Origin: Limnanthes douglasii subsp. nivea
Lineage: Eukaryota; Streptophyta; Magnoliopsida; Brassicales; Limnanthaceae
Direction of reading: 5' to 3'
Length of the DNA stretch: 64,000 nt
Assembly (NCBI GenBank): GCA_036936605.1
Contig: JAUPFV010000002.1
Location: forward strand, 215,753,046-215,817,045
Shown here: positions 1-10,355 of the stretch, piece by piece
Numbering within the stretch: position 1 is the first letter of the stretch
Layout: every line of letters begins with the position of its first letter
Notes under the pieces: model-generated
Seen by the model: only the letters and a program-made list of their open reading frames with translations
What the model was told of the DNA's origin: nothing
Databases searched by the model: none
Translations under genes and position numbers: made by a program

Positions 1-1
1 C

Positions 2-647
2 GACTTCTTTGAATCTACAAGTACCGAAATTATTGTGGTATCCGAAGGGGTTCCCTTTGAATTATCAAAGGAGAACGATATGTTAGGGTATTTAGTCCTG
101 AGCTATGTGTGGCCAAATATTGAATTGGAGAGACAAGTAAGGTCTCAGATTGAATACATCACTTCTTTTTAGGAAGAAAATAAGAATTTGAAGAATTCAA
201 TTGAGAAATAAAAGACCAAAGCTGAAAGTATAACCGGAGAGGTAAAATCATTTAGGAATGAGCTAGTCGAGGTAAAATCCAATCATGACAAGCTACAAGC
301 GGATTATAAAACTTTATAGTCATCCAGTTCCAAGGAGATTACCTCATTAAAGAGCCAACAAATTGATGCTAGAGCTATCATTGAGCGTTTTTCAGATGAA
401 AACAAAAATCAAGAGGCTCTTATTTAGAAACAAGAGGATGAAATTGCTTCTCTCAAGGCTAAATCCACCCAATAGGAAAAAGATGGTCTAAATGTATACG
501 CTGATGTAGTGATAGACTCCTTATAAAAGAGGGATAAGTCAGTTGGGCCTCTTTGAAGATTCACATGGTGATAACAATGAAGGAGACTCCAAAAATGGGA
601 GTTCATAAGAAAATTAAGAAGAAGATGCCGGTGGGAACGAGCCCTAA
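2..647 (+). pseudogene. Antisense ORF (aORF) of element E, C-terminal coiled coil and acidic tail
   Basis: In frame 2 the translation is rich in heptad-like K/E/L/S runs (for example KNLKNSIEK, KSFRNELVEVKSNHDKL, KEITSLKSQQID), typical of the coiled coil ending the aORF of these elements. A one-base shift near 552 leads into an acidic tail ending at the TAA at 645-647, like the acidic end of the aORF in element A. Six in-frame stops (170, 209, 317, 425, 473, 524) plus two in the tail (606, 615) are TAG or TAA, each one C-to-T change from a glutamine codon. The N-terminal domain lies outside the window. Dead gene; exact function of the family is unknown. Confidence 0.6.
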
Positions 648-954
648 GGCCATCAAATTTTTATGTAGTTGTTGTTGTGCAAGTTTTTCTCATTTATAAG
701 GCCTTTTATTTATCTGAATCAAATGTATTTGTGCAACTCATTGGCATGGCAAATGCATTTTTTTATTTTCTCCCCACATTTAACCAAGTCCTTGGGTCAT
801 TCAAGACATTTTAAATCATTTATCACCTTATAACTTCACTTATTTTTCTTTATATATATTCTTATCTTTATTTTATGATTAGTTAATCCGAAGATACTCA
901 ACCTTAAAACATGAACCATTAAAGGTGGTAAAAACTTAACACACACAAGCCATT

Positions 955-1610
955 CAAAGGTAATATATTCGAAAGTAACAAAAACTTGATATACATGAGT
1001 CATTCAAAGGTAATCCATTCAAAGGTAATAAAAAATTGGTACACATAAGCCATTCGAAGACAACAAAAACTTAAGATACATGAGCTGTTCAATGGTAATC
1101 CATTCAAAGGCAACAAAAATTTAACTTACATGAGCCATTCGAAAGCAATCCATTCAAAGGTAACCAAAACTTAACATACATGAGCGATTCGAAGGTAATC
1201 CATTTGAAGGAAACAAAAATTCAACATACATGAGCCATCGAATGTAATCCATCTGAAGGAAACAAAAACTTAACATACATGAGCCATTGGAAGGTAATCC
1301 ATTCGAAGGAAACCAAAACTTAACATGCATTAGCAATTCGAAGGTAATCCATTAGAAGGTAACACAAACTTAACATACATGATCCATTCGAAGGAAATAA
1401 AAACTTAACATATATGAGTTATTTGAAGGTAATGAGGCAACAAAAACTTAACATACATGAGCTATTCGAAGGTAATCTCTTTGAAGGCAACCAAAACTTT
1501 ACATACATGAGCCATTTAAAGGTAATCCATCAGAAGGTAACAAAACTTAACATACATGAGCCATTTGAAGGTAATCTATTCGATGACAATAAAAAATTGA
1601 TCATACATAT
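955..1610. repeat. Tandem array, ~50-bp unit, about 12 copies (element E 3' region)
   Basis: A degenerate unit containing ACATGAGCCATTCGAAGG and CAAAAACTTAACAT recurs about every 50 bp. It lies between the aORF end and the polymerase end, the same slot that holds different arrays in A, B and C. Open frames across it are repetitive artefacts. Confidence 0.85.
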
Positions 1611-1753
1611 TTTTAAAGGAAAAAATAGTATATTACTAATGATTCAGTTGATTCAGAAACCTCATTAAAACCTCCCCACCACCACGGTATGAAATAGTAC
1701 GCACCCAAATATATACATTGCAAAGAAACAAAGTAAATATTTACAATATAAGT

Positions 1754-2217
1754 TTACTCAAGATTTAACTTTAGGTGTTCGATATTCCACGGGTGCCTCA
1801 AAGGATTACCTTCTTGGTCAACTAACCGATACGTTCCTTGCTTAATCATTTCACAGACAGTGTATGGTCCTTCCCAATTTGGAGCCAACTTCCCAAACAT
1901 TTATCTTTAGTGTGCAAAAATACCTTTCTTAAAACTTTATCTCCCACTATAAAGTCTCTTCTTCATATTTTAGATGCATACATATTCTTTATTATATATT
2001 GGTAATATATTGTTCTTAGATGAGCTTTAATTCTATTTTTTATCAAATCCAACTCAGACCTTATTGCAACTTCCTTTTCCTCTTTAGAATAATTTTGAAC
2101 CCTAAAAGAAGGAAAATTAGATGATAGAGTCAGATATCTTTGAGACCAATAGACAACATGGGGTCGGACTTCTTCGAGGGGGTAATTTAGACCCAAAATA
2201 AATACAATACTTACCAA
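1754..2217 (-). pseudogene. Gypsy polyprotein C-terminus (integrase C-terminal region) of element E
   Basis: Read on the minus strand, the translation ends GKLAPNWEGPYTV ... HPWNIEHLKLNLE and a TAA stop at 1754-1756. This is the characteristic end of plant Gypsy polyproteins, just after integrase. Upstream is PSFRVQNYSKEE, then a basic helix that normally follows the integrase core, with a stop inside it. Matching becomes uncertain beyond about 2190 and the rest of the integrase is absent. The gene would have supplied the DNA-binding C-terminal part of integrase. Degenerate and non-functional. Confidence 0.75.
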
Positions 2218-2235
2218 GATGTGTGCTAGCCATAT

Positions 2236-2599
2236 ATATGTTTATCAAATATGTATAATAAAAGACCCATGTTGATATGATTGGAGGATGATGGAGTGAC
2301 TCGTATACATAACGTGACCTGGTTGGCTTATGAACCTAAAATTAATCTATAAATACTCAAAAGTACAACAATTAAGAGGTTTGAAACATTATCTCTCTAA
2401 ACATTAAATACAAACACCTCAATTATCTTTTTACCTTCAACCCTAAATTTTAATAAGCCACCTAAGCAACTACCAAAAATACCTTCCGATTAGGTTTTAT
2501 CCTTATCACCATGAGCAAAATAGTTCAATTTTTTACATAAGTTTATGCCTATCCCCCTATCTAGCCATCATAGAGGTAAAAACTAGATTGGTAACTTGA
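2236..2599. other. Junction region between elements E and F, no gene recognised
   Basis: AT-rich sequence with a TATA-like CTATAAATACTC near 2349 followed by a CT-rich leader. This resembles an LTR or an aORF promoter, but no second copy or terminal repeat could be found. Confidence 0.4.
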
Positions 2600-3769
2600 T
2601 CAGTACAAAAGTTGACAAATCAGTAAAGCAAAGGCAAGCTTACATAAATCAACGACGGTTCATGAAAGCTGGCAAGTAGCAACACCATCATAGACCATAA
2701 ACTAGATGAACATACGTGTTCATGCAATAAGGTCATTGATATGAAAATCTGGGATATCATCGGAGTAGAGATTGAAAGTCTCATAAATCGATTTGAGAGA
2801 TGTGGCTGGAAGAGAAGCATCGTGTTTGCTTAGAAGATTGAAAATTCTCTTCTTCATTTTCATGAAATGCCTCTCTAATGTCGTTCGAGGGAGCATGATC
2901 TTCGTTAGACTCCCTGAGTGAGTCCGAATTGATAATCACAATCCCAGTCATCCCATCTTCTTGATGATCTTTGAAACCCCCAGTCACACCAGTCATCCCT
3001 TTTTTCTCCAACATAAAACTTAAAACTTGTAAAAATGTGCACATAAACAAAGTATACGACGGGAAAATCAGTTTTGGTAAACGTGTACCTCTACTAGTCT
3101 ACTTCAGAAAAAACCAATGCAGTTTTTCAGTAGAAGCTTTGAACTTTGTCTTCCACAACCTCAAGATAAATAAAAACCTCTTCTTTAACTTTTTATCAGC
3201 CTCCAACAGATCTTTGACCATTTTAAACTTATTACTTAAAGTAAAAGATTAAAATGGGACATATGGGTTATTCGTGATGATAGTCAGCCTAATGAATTCT
3301 TCGATAGATAACCCAATCTCAAATATTCTTCACGCCATCATGCATGCCATTAGGGTAAACCATAAGCTCGGTCCATCTTGACTGGGGTATAGGTCCACCA
3401 ACTCAAAAAAACTAACCATGGAAGGTCTAAGACGGAATCGAAAACCCCAATTGAGTTTTTTTGGGAAGACAACCAGCTCGTCATCCCCAACGGACAAAGG
3501 AGTTTCCCTCACATTAGAAAACCGAATAGTGACTGAGCTTGGGATGCCCACCAGCCCTGAAGCTTCTCTTTCTCGGGTGTGCGATGGTACCGCTAACTCT
3601 CTTTGTGCAGGGCTCTCGTGTATTTGTTTTCAACTTCACAAAGGTTGTTCCCGAGAATGGTCGCGATCTCCAAAGGTAATTCAACGTTTGCCTTTTTATT
3701 TTTGGATTTCGAGGTTTTCTTTTTCTTTGCATGCGCTCTAGTACCAATTTTATCTTGAGATATTGGCGC
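2600..3769 (-). pseudogene. aORF of element F, distal part (Transposase_28-like domain)
   Basis: On the minus strand the translation from about 3560 reads GIPSSVTIRF, then ELVVFPKKLNWGFRFRLRP, then DLYPSQDGPSLWFTLMACMMA. This is the conserved core of the plant 'putative gypsy type transposon' domain (Pfam Transposase_28) and matches the aORFs of A, B and C. It continues with SNKFKMVKDLLEADKKLKKRFLF, aligning with the NKWKIFNDFF segment in A, then a variable acidic stretch. Several frameshifts and stops. The N-terminal half lies at 9229-9699 beyond element D. Function of this family is not established; dead copy. Confidence 0.65.
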
Positions 3770-4088
3770 TGGTGAGTCTGATTACTTGAATTGCCTTAGT
3801 AAATGAGTGAATTCAATTTTTAGAGAGAGAAATAGATTCTAGAGAGATAAAATCAAAGTACTCAAATGTTCTAACTCAAAAATCCAACCCGTTTGTTAGA
3901 TCATCCTTGGCTTTTATATAGAGACGCAATGATTTAGCTTACAACTGAAAATAATTACATAAAATGGCTAATTATACGTTAGTCCCTGACTAAAATACAT
4001 AGTTTTAAATTCCTCCTCTAACTTTAAAATTTGTTATATGAGGTTTTATTATTTACATTTTAATATTCAAAGTTTCGTTTCCTTATCA
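3770..4088 (-). repeat. 3' LTR of element D
   Basis: Begins TGGTGAG and ends TTATCA on the plus strand, i.e. TGATAA...CTCACCA on the element strand. Contains TATATAAAA on the minus strand at 3912-3920. Paired with 8910-9228 and homologous to the LTRs of element C. Confidence 0.9.
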
Positions 4089-4114
4089 GTAGCACCCTTA
4101 GTTCTCATGTCAGT

Positions 4115-4573
4115 TAGGGGTGGCAATTTGGATGGTGTCCGGCCCGACCCGGCCCGACCCGACTCGGCCCGCCCGGGTTTTGTCCGGCCCGAACTTAGAA
4201 CGGGCCGGGTTCGGGTTCAGAAAATATAACCCGCAACCGGGCCGGGCCGGGTTCGGGTTTCAAATTTGTCCGGCCCGTTCCGGCCCGAAAATCATAAAAT
4301 ATATATAAAAATAATATTTCTATATATAATATAAGTAATATTTTTAAAAAATAAATTAATATATTTAAAATAAATTAAAAAATATAATAAAAATTATTAA
4401 AATTAATGTCCGCGGGTCGGGCCGGGTTGACCGGCGGACATTAACGGGCGGGCTCGGGTTTGGAAATATGAGCCCGGGAGCGGGTCGGGCCAGGTTCGGG
4501 CTCAAGTGCAAAAAAAGCGGGCTCAAGCGGGCCGGCCCGAACCCGGCCCGCGGACGGCCCATTGCCATCCCTA
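4115..4573. mobile_element. hAT-like MITE inserted in element D
   Basis: 459 bp with terminal inverted repeats TAGGGGTGGCAAT / ATTGCCATCCCTA (one mismatch), flanked by a perfect 8-bp duplication ATGTCAGT at 4107-4114 and 4574-4581. Subterminal zones are packed with CGGGCC/GGCCCG motifs, giving sharp GC islands around an AT-rich centre. An 8-bp duplication and this terminus are typical of plant hAT MITEs. It splits D's sequence just upstream of the polypurine tract; joining the flanks restores similarity to element C. No coding capacity. Confidence 0.9.
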
Positions 4574-4581
4574 ATGTCAGT

Positions 4582-5497
4582 AAATGAATGAGAACTAATC
4601 AACCTCGAACCTAAGTAGATGTGTCCCATCATATGAAATGGGTTCAATGTCCAATTATGAAATCCTTGGAAAAAGAGGATGAATCGAAAGATAGCCGCTA
4701 CACCAAAACTAGGCGCAAAGGTTTCTTTTTATGTCAGCTCTTGCGGAGAAGGCAATGGTGGCAGAGTGGTCCTCTGGCAAATGAAATTGGACATGGGGGC
4801 GTAAAAAAGAAAGAGAGGGATGGGGTTTCTCTCGCTTTTGGCTTGGCATAGTGGGCCCCCAGCAGGAGGCCCGCATGACTGATCTACATAACTTATTTTG
4901 TTAGAATTAATTTTTCTTTCTTGAGTTATAAATTTCTTTTTCGTTTTGTTTGGAATTTTTTCTATTTGATTTCAGATTAATTAATAATTTTATAAATAAT
5001 TTTAGACAATTGGATTCTAATTACTAATTATTATTTTTTCTTATATTTTCTAATTTTATGAAATTTTTGAATGACAGAAGAACACTTAGGTCGACCTAAG
5101 CCACTTGCAAAGAAGTTTTTGATCATCGAAGACAACTTCCTCTTCTATAATCTGAACTACGTTGATCATTCTGTTATACCATTATTTGTGTCAAGTACAT
5201 CGAAATATTTCAACACAAATCACCCCTTTATATAGCAATTCAAATCAACAGCTAATAATCTTAGGTGTCAAACCTACTTCTCAGCAAATAATGACACTCT
5301 AAGGGCTAGGTCTACAACTAGGCACATAGTGTGATAGGAATTGAACTCTTATCTATGTAACCGCTTCAAATTATGTCGAATCAATGTCCACATTTATCAC
5401 TTCTCAACACAAACTTTCTATTCTTATAAATCCCATTGTGTCCCATTGTTTCATTCACAAAAAAAATTCCTTGAGAGAAAGTGTAAACTCTAAACTT
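4582..5497. other. Element D region between 3' LTR and aORF, with antisense TATA box
   Basis: No coding sequence. A TATA box, TTATAAATCC at 5424-5433 on the plus strand, begins a leader that matches the aORF leader of element C closely (CATTGTTT.ATTCACA, then TTGAGAGA). It is the likely aORF promoter. 4860-5080 is AT-rich with nothing recognisable. Confidence 0.5.
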
Positions 5498-5505
5498 CTT
5501 TGCTA

Positions 5506-5915
5506 GGCTTTGAACAGTAACTCGTCCCTGGACTATCGACTTTGGTGATAGATAGTCCATGGACTTTCAAAAGTCTGTTGGTAGTCCCACGACTATCCGT
5601 TTCGGTGACATATAGTCCCTGAACTTTCGAAAGTCCGTTGGTAGTCCCTGGACTATCCAGTTTGGATAAAGTTAGTCTCATGCGCATGTTTATTAAGGGA
5701 ACCAACTTTATCAAAAAGAGAAAGTCAAAGGACTAAATTTATCGAAAATGAATAGTTGAGGGACTATCTGTTATAAAAATTGATAGTCAACACATACACG
5801 GGGATAAAATTTATCCAAACTGGATAGTCCATGGACTACGAACGAACTTTTGATAGTCCAGGGACTATCTGTCACCAAATGCGATAGTCCATGGACAAGT
5901 TACTTTTCAAAGCCC
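5506..5915. mobile_element. MITE with long imperfect TIRs in the aORF leader of element D
   Basis: 410 bp. The ends are inverted repeats of about 60 bp (GGCTTTGAACAGTAAC at left; the reverse complement of the right end is GGGCTTTGAAAAGTAAC). The interior repeats GATAGTCC and GGACTATC in both orientations. It is flanked by CTTTGCTA at 5498-5505 and 5916-5923, an 8-bp duplication. Element C carries the uninterrupted version of this leader with one copy of the octamer (43154-43161, minus). 8 bp suggests hAT; a Mutator 9-bp site with one mismatch is possible. Confidence 0.85.
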
Positions 5916-5999
5916 CTTTGCTACCTTCACCGACGTCTTCAATCTACTGGGCATTTTCACCGGAAAACTCATCTTTTCCGATTAATCTTCAACCAGTTT

Positions 6000-7650
6000 A
6001 TGAGAAAGCGTCCAAAATCCAAGAGATCTAAAGCTAGAATTCCCAAAAAATCTAAACCCCCAAAATCAGACTATTTATTACGATAACTTCATTACTTCTA
6101 AAACTCCTGTTTTTTCACCTTCGCCTCCTGTAGAGGAAAGCCAATCCTAAAAAACGCGAACACCAAAAGCACCTTGAATCTCACCTTCTCTTACTAAATC
6201 ATCACTTATCCAAAATTCCGATATGCATCAAGGATTTCATATCTTTAACGAAATTTTCAAAGAGACCAATGCTTCCGTTTATCTTACGTTGGATGATGAC
6301 TTAAAAATCATTGACGATCTCTTGGAAGCATACAAATTTTGGAAGCAAAAATTCATCTTCATTTCAGGAGCATGTGAAAATGGTAAAGTTATATCTGAAG
6401 CCAACCCATTAAGATTGAACCTCGTTTGGAGGAGTAATCGTAAGTCTTATAATATTGCTTTTATAAATTAATTTTTTAACTGATGTTATCGTCATTCACT
6501 ATCAACTTCTATATTCAGAACATAAATTTTGAGGCGTTATGCCATACGTCGAGAAAAAGCCAAGAAAACCTTCATTAAGCTTGTTGCTAGGGATGAAAAG
6601 GAACAGAATAGTCACTTATTCTAATAACACTTGGAGCTTTTCCTCCCAAAAGATTGATGAAGCTACCCAATCCTCGACAAGCTGTTAGAAGGTTGGTCCA
6701 TCTCGACTGCAAAGTGTTCTTGCTAATTTGTAGTAGATCAGACAACCATCTTCCCCAAAAGAAGAAGGCAAAAATAAAATAAAAAGGCAGCTAGTACATC
6801 TGGTGCTAGCCCTTCAATAGATCTGAATCCAAAAGGTTCGAAGCGAAAGGAGAAAGAAAACACACTTTCCACAATCGAAGAAGGAATAGAAGAGGGACCT
6901 TCTCCAAAAAAGAAGAAAATTGTTGCGCCTTCGAAAAATAAATGTACCACTAGAACTAGCCCCCAGAAGAAAGGAAAAAAGAGATCAGTATAAATCGTCG
7001 AAGAAATATTATCCGATGACAACGAAGTTATAGCTACCGGAAATCACGAAAATCATAAAAAGGAAAATGAAGGATATGCTGAAGACACTACCAACCAGCA
7101 AAAGTAAATTGTTGCTATAGAAGATAACCAAGGTGATGATCACTTTGATCCTGACAGTTTTATTAACTTTGACGAGTCGCAAGAGCTTACTGGAGAAGAA
7201 GATCCTATCATTCAAGAGATTCAAACTCATATGCATAATCTTGGTAGGAGATCTGCATCTGCTACCTCCGAAGCTGCATCTCATGAGGTTATTGTTCCTA
7301 CAATCTCCTTAGATCTTATTCCTTGACCTAGCCCAGCGTTCTTTCCTCCTAAGAGGCCTTTTAAAGAAGTCCTAGCTGCTTTTCAACCTTTTTTTCCGAT
7401 CTTAATACTACAGCGAAAACATTTACTCAAGAAATCGAGGCTTCCCAAAGTCACCTGAAACGTATGGCTAAAATGATGGTTCGCTATAAAGGTGTGATTG
7501 AAGCTGAGAAAAATATGAGGGATATCTTTGGTAACCTTGTAAAAGATCAGTTTCATGATTTCTAAATGGCAAGATCTATATTTCTCAGAGGACTTCGGTA
7601 TGTCAAAAAGTATCTCCAAGAAACGCATCAAATCGAGAAAGAAGATCTCA
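6000..7650 (+). pseudogene. aORF of element D (decayed)
   Basis: Starts at the ATG at 6000 (MRKRPKSKRSKARIPKK), the equivalent of the element C start. The 6223-6471 segment (KFWKQKFIFISGACENG) aligns with the RKHRFVFLSGCWENG part of element A. A candidate 79-bp GT-AG intron lies at 6440-6518. Later come SLDPKPKGSKRK-like basic motifs at about 6760-6990 and a coiled-coil end near 7400-7650. The Transposase_28-like core is largely missing: the sequence passes directly from the N-terminal basic segment to the end of the domain. Stops and frameshifts throughout. It lies antisense to the element's own transcript. Confidence 0.6.
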
Positions 7651-7714
7651 ACACTTCAGTCTCGGCCTATTGAATTGATATGACAGAGCTTGATTCGAAT
7701 ACCCCCCCCCCCCC

Positions 7715-8814
7715 AGTTCGAGGTGGTAGGTTGTTGTTCCTCGGTCGTGCTTTCGGAGAAGTATTTAAAGATTTCCCTCGGTTATGTGATGCAAACTTTT
7801 CACAATTATCCATACTCTCTTTTGTCAAAACAAAGCGCTTCGTATAATCCTTCAACTTTTATCCAACTGTTTGCATTGGATGATCGTATCGCCATTCGAC
7901 CTCATCTATTTACTCCCAACAAACTGTCTTCGCAAGGCAGTGTAAATGTCTTTGAAATTAGAAATGGATCTCCTTGGAATTCAGTTATACCACTTCAAAG
8001 TCGCTCCTTTGAAAGTCTATGAACAATACCGACACACTAACCTGTCGTCGTCTTCGAAATTCATCATATTATTCTTGAATTGTTTGATGTGGTCATCTGG
8101 ATCTTGCATCCCATCGATCTTTTCGACTTTTGAGATGTCAAAACGCTTCGAAAGCGTAATGGATCTAATTCACTTGTCAATGGAGAATTCCTCTAATCAA
8201 CACGTTGAACATACTGATCCTTAGTTTCCATTACCGCATATAAATTATGTTCAACCCCATCATACTGATTTGACGTGTTTCTTTCACACCAGTTACACTC
8301 CCTCAAACATCGAGGTACAATAAGTCTTCTGACCTTATGCTCTTTCTTAGATTTTTGAGGTTGATCATTCTCTTCTTTCGTAGAAACTCGATACCTTTCA
8401 AAACCTGATCCAAAACTTTCAACTTCTTCATCACTAGACGTGATATACATTTGTTTATCTTTTTTTCTTTTCGAGAAGAATGACGCTCTTTTGAAGCTTT
8501 GAAGCGTGCCTTCTTCTGCTCACTCCTGATTTGACGATTAGTGCAAGATCAATCAAATTGACTTACGACTTCATTTTGATCGTTTATTTGTCTCATCTAG
8601 GATTTCAGCCCTGCTAACTGAATCTCATGTTCTCTCTGATCGTATTTCTCGTTCAGAGCATTTATCTTGTCCAGAAGCTGATTCATTCGCAATTCTATCT
8701 GATATTAAGTCTGGTGAATCGGAGTAGACCATTTTTGTCTCTCATCCATCCTTTGTAAAAAAAATTCAGCATTTTGACAACTGATTGAACCAACAAGTCA
8801 TTTTCTAGATTCAT
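7715..8814 (-). pseudogene. gag of element D (C-terminally truncated)
   Basis: The ATG at 8812-8814 on the minus strand gives MNLENDLLVQS, just downstream of the primer site. Further in: YITSSDEEVESFGSGFE (8193-8450), matching YVTSSDEEIESFGFDL in element C, then the capsid-like core around 8180-7950 (SKRFDISKVEKIDG, DDHIKQFKN, TLKWYN), shared by the gags of A, B and C. It stops after the NNNLPPRT motif at the 13-bp C tract (7702-7714), before the zinc knuckle, where the deletion begins. Several frameshifts and stops. Gag would form the virus-like particle; this copy cannot. Confidence 0.65.
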
Positions 8815-8889
8815 TGTAAAATTTCAAGATTGTTTATCAAAATCGGTAAAATTTGAACAAGTAAAATAGACACAAATTTGTTGATCGGT

Positions 8890-8909
8890 TCCTAGTGGAG
8901 TCGCCAAAT
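8890..8909 (-). promoter_or_regulatory. Primer-binding site of element D
   Basis: On the minus strand ATTTGGCGACTCCACTAGG directly follows the 5' LTR. TGGCGACTCC resembles the complement of a plant tRNA-Arg 3' end, as in Ogre/Tat elements (tRNA identity inferred). Confidence 0.65.
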
Positions 8910-9228
8910 TGGTGAGTCTCATTACTTGAATTGCCTTAGTAAATGAGTGAAGTAAATTTTTCGAGAGAGAAATAGATTCTAGAGAAAAAAAATCAAATTA
9001 CTCAGATGTTTTAATTCAAAAATCCAACATTTTTATTAGATCAACCTTGGCCTTTATATAGAGGTGCAAAGACTTAGCTTACAACTAAAAACAGTTACAT
9101 AACAGGGCTAATTATACGTTAGTCCCTGACTAAAATACATAGTTCTAAATTCCTATTCTAACTTTACAATATGTTATATGAGGTTTTATTATTTACATTT
9201 TAGTCCTCAAAGTTTTATTTCCTTATCA
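8910..9228 (-). repeat. 5' LTR of element D
   Basis: 319 bp, partner of 3770-4088. TATA-like TTTATATA (plus) at 9053-9060, which on the element strand would drive the genomic transcript toward gag. Confidence 0.9.
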
Positions 9229-9699
9229 GGTACATCGAGTTGAGCAGTAGCCTTGATCTTATCAGACCGGGCAGCAGCCCAACCTTCATTTTGGTTAGCC
9301 AACTTTCTCCTCAGGTTCATCGACCAACTTTCTTGGCCTCCGCTCTCTTACTAGCTTGAGGGGTTGTGTTTCTACGAGTGCAACCGTAGGCCTTGGTCTT
9401 TTTATGTTGGTTGCCAGAGGGTTATCCAAGCTTCGCTTGGAAGTACTAGTAGCAGTATGTTTGGGAGCAGTGGACTTAGGAACCGCTCTGACTTTTACAT
9501 ACTTATTCTCTAATAGTCTAGGAGACCTCTTTCTCTTCGGAGCTTCATCTTTCGATTTATCCACTCTTTTATGCTTATCACCCATCAAAATGTACGAGCT
9601 CTCGGGGAATGTTTTGGTTGAGATACCAAGGTTACCCTTGTCCAATGTCGAATAATCTTGACTGGGGGGCTGAGCATGAGGAGGGGTGGTTGTGCTCAT
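9229..9699 (-). pseudogene. aORF of element F, N-terminal part
   Basis: A 134-codon open frame runs from the ATG at 9699 to 9295 and the homology probably reaches the D insertion at 9229. The product is basic and low-complexity (KHKRVDKSKDEAPKRKRSPR, then RKLVDEPEEKVG), like the N-terminus of the aORF in element B (KDKHSKKSYSKRKRHHKDNK). Basic clusters suggest nuclear targeting of the family protein (inference). The upstream start is uncertain because a frame continues weakly above the ATG. The downstream half is at 2600-3769. Confidence 0.5.
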
Positions 9700-10355
9700 G
9701 ATATTTGAAGCTTCTGCCGCTTTGGATTATTTATTGGTCGGAGGCCACATACTATAGTATGTTGTTTTGACTGATAGTCAGTGGTCTTGGATCATCGTCT
9801 TCCAGACGATCTGTTTTTTTCTCTTCGACTCTTTTATTTATAAAAAACCACTCTAAAGTTGTAAACGTTTTAGGCATGAACGAAGGGTATACGAGAGGGA
9901 TTTTTTAAGAAACAACGACCATCACTTTATCTCTCTATAAAGTGTCTCTTTGTGGATTATAAATGAGTGTATTTGTATGCAACTATTTGGGCTTCTAACG
10001 GTCATGACAGCCCAAGCAGATGAAAAGTCTTTTAACGTTTGAAAGCCTAAACGAGAGGAAGAGTCCCATAGCCCCTCTTCAACAATTTGAAAAGCATGCG
10101 TACGAGAAAGCGGAAGAATTTTCTGACATGCCAAACCACTCGGAGGTCACTCTTGAAAGTCTGTATTCCAATTTCAGAGATCGATAAACACGCGTACAGA
10201 AAATAGCAAGCGCAACACGTGGTTGCCAGATCAGCAATCCTCGTGATGAAATCATTGATCTGATGAAGGCCACATGATAAAGGAGGTCGGATGTGTCTTA
10301 AGTGTTTACCAAGTTATTCCTCACTCAGATATCTTCATAAAGACTAGTGGGCTAC

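Larger units (their letters stand above)
1..2235 (-). mobile_element. Element E: truncated Tat-like Ty3/Gypsy retrotransposon (3' part)
   Basis: Seen: on the plus strand a coiled-coil antisense ORF tail (to 647), then a tandem array, then the C-terminus of a Gypsy polyprotein on the minus strand (1754-2217). This is the order found in complete element A, so E is the 3' part of a minus-strand element whose 3' LTR lies left of the window. The polymerase can be followed only to about 2217-2235. The 5' half is missing and no 5' LTR is visible, so the right border is approximate. Stops and frameshifts in every frame mark an old, dead copy. Confidence 0.7.
3770..9228 (-). mobile_element. Element D: Tat-like Gypsy element with polymerase deleted
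   Basis: Two 319-bp LTRs (3770-4088 and 8910-9228) in the same orientation, TG...CA ends on the minus strand. Inside: primer site next to the right LTR, gag on the minus strand, aORF on the plus strand, polypurine tract next to the left LTR. Protease, reverse transcriptase, RNase H and integrase are missing, gag being joined to the aORF end through a 13-C tract. LTRs differ at roughly 35 of 319 positions by eye. Flanks are GGCGC and GGTAC, a likely 5-bp duplication with a CG-to-TA change. Same family as C. Confidence 0.85.

Noticed and set aside
1154..1336. Repetitive small ORFs in the 50-bp array
   Set aside because: Translation of a tandem repeat, not a gene.
955..1610. CRISPR-like array
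   Set aside because: Repeats are head-to-tail without unique spacers, in a plant retrotransposon.
4120..4560. GC-rich CCCGACCCGGCCCGA island as promoter or CpG island
   Set aside because: It is bounded exactly by MITE termini and an 8-bp duplication, so it is transposon subterminal sequence.
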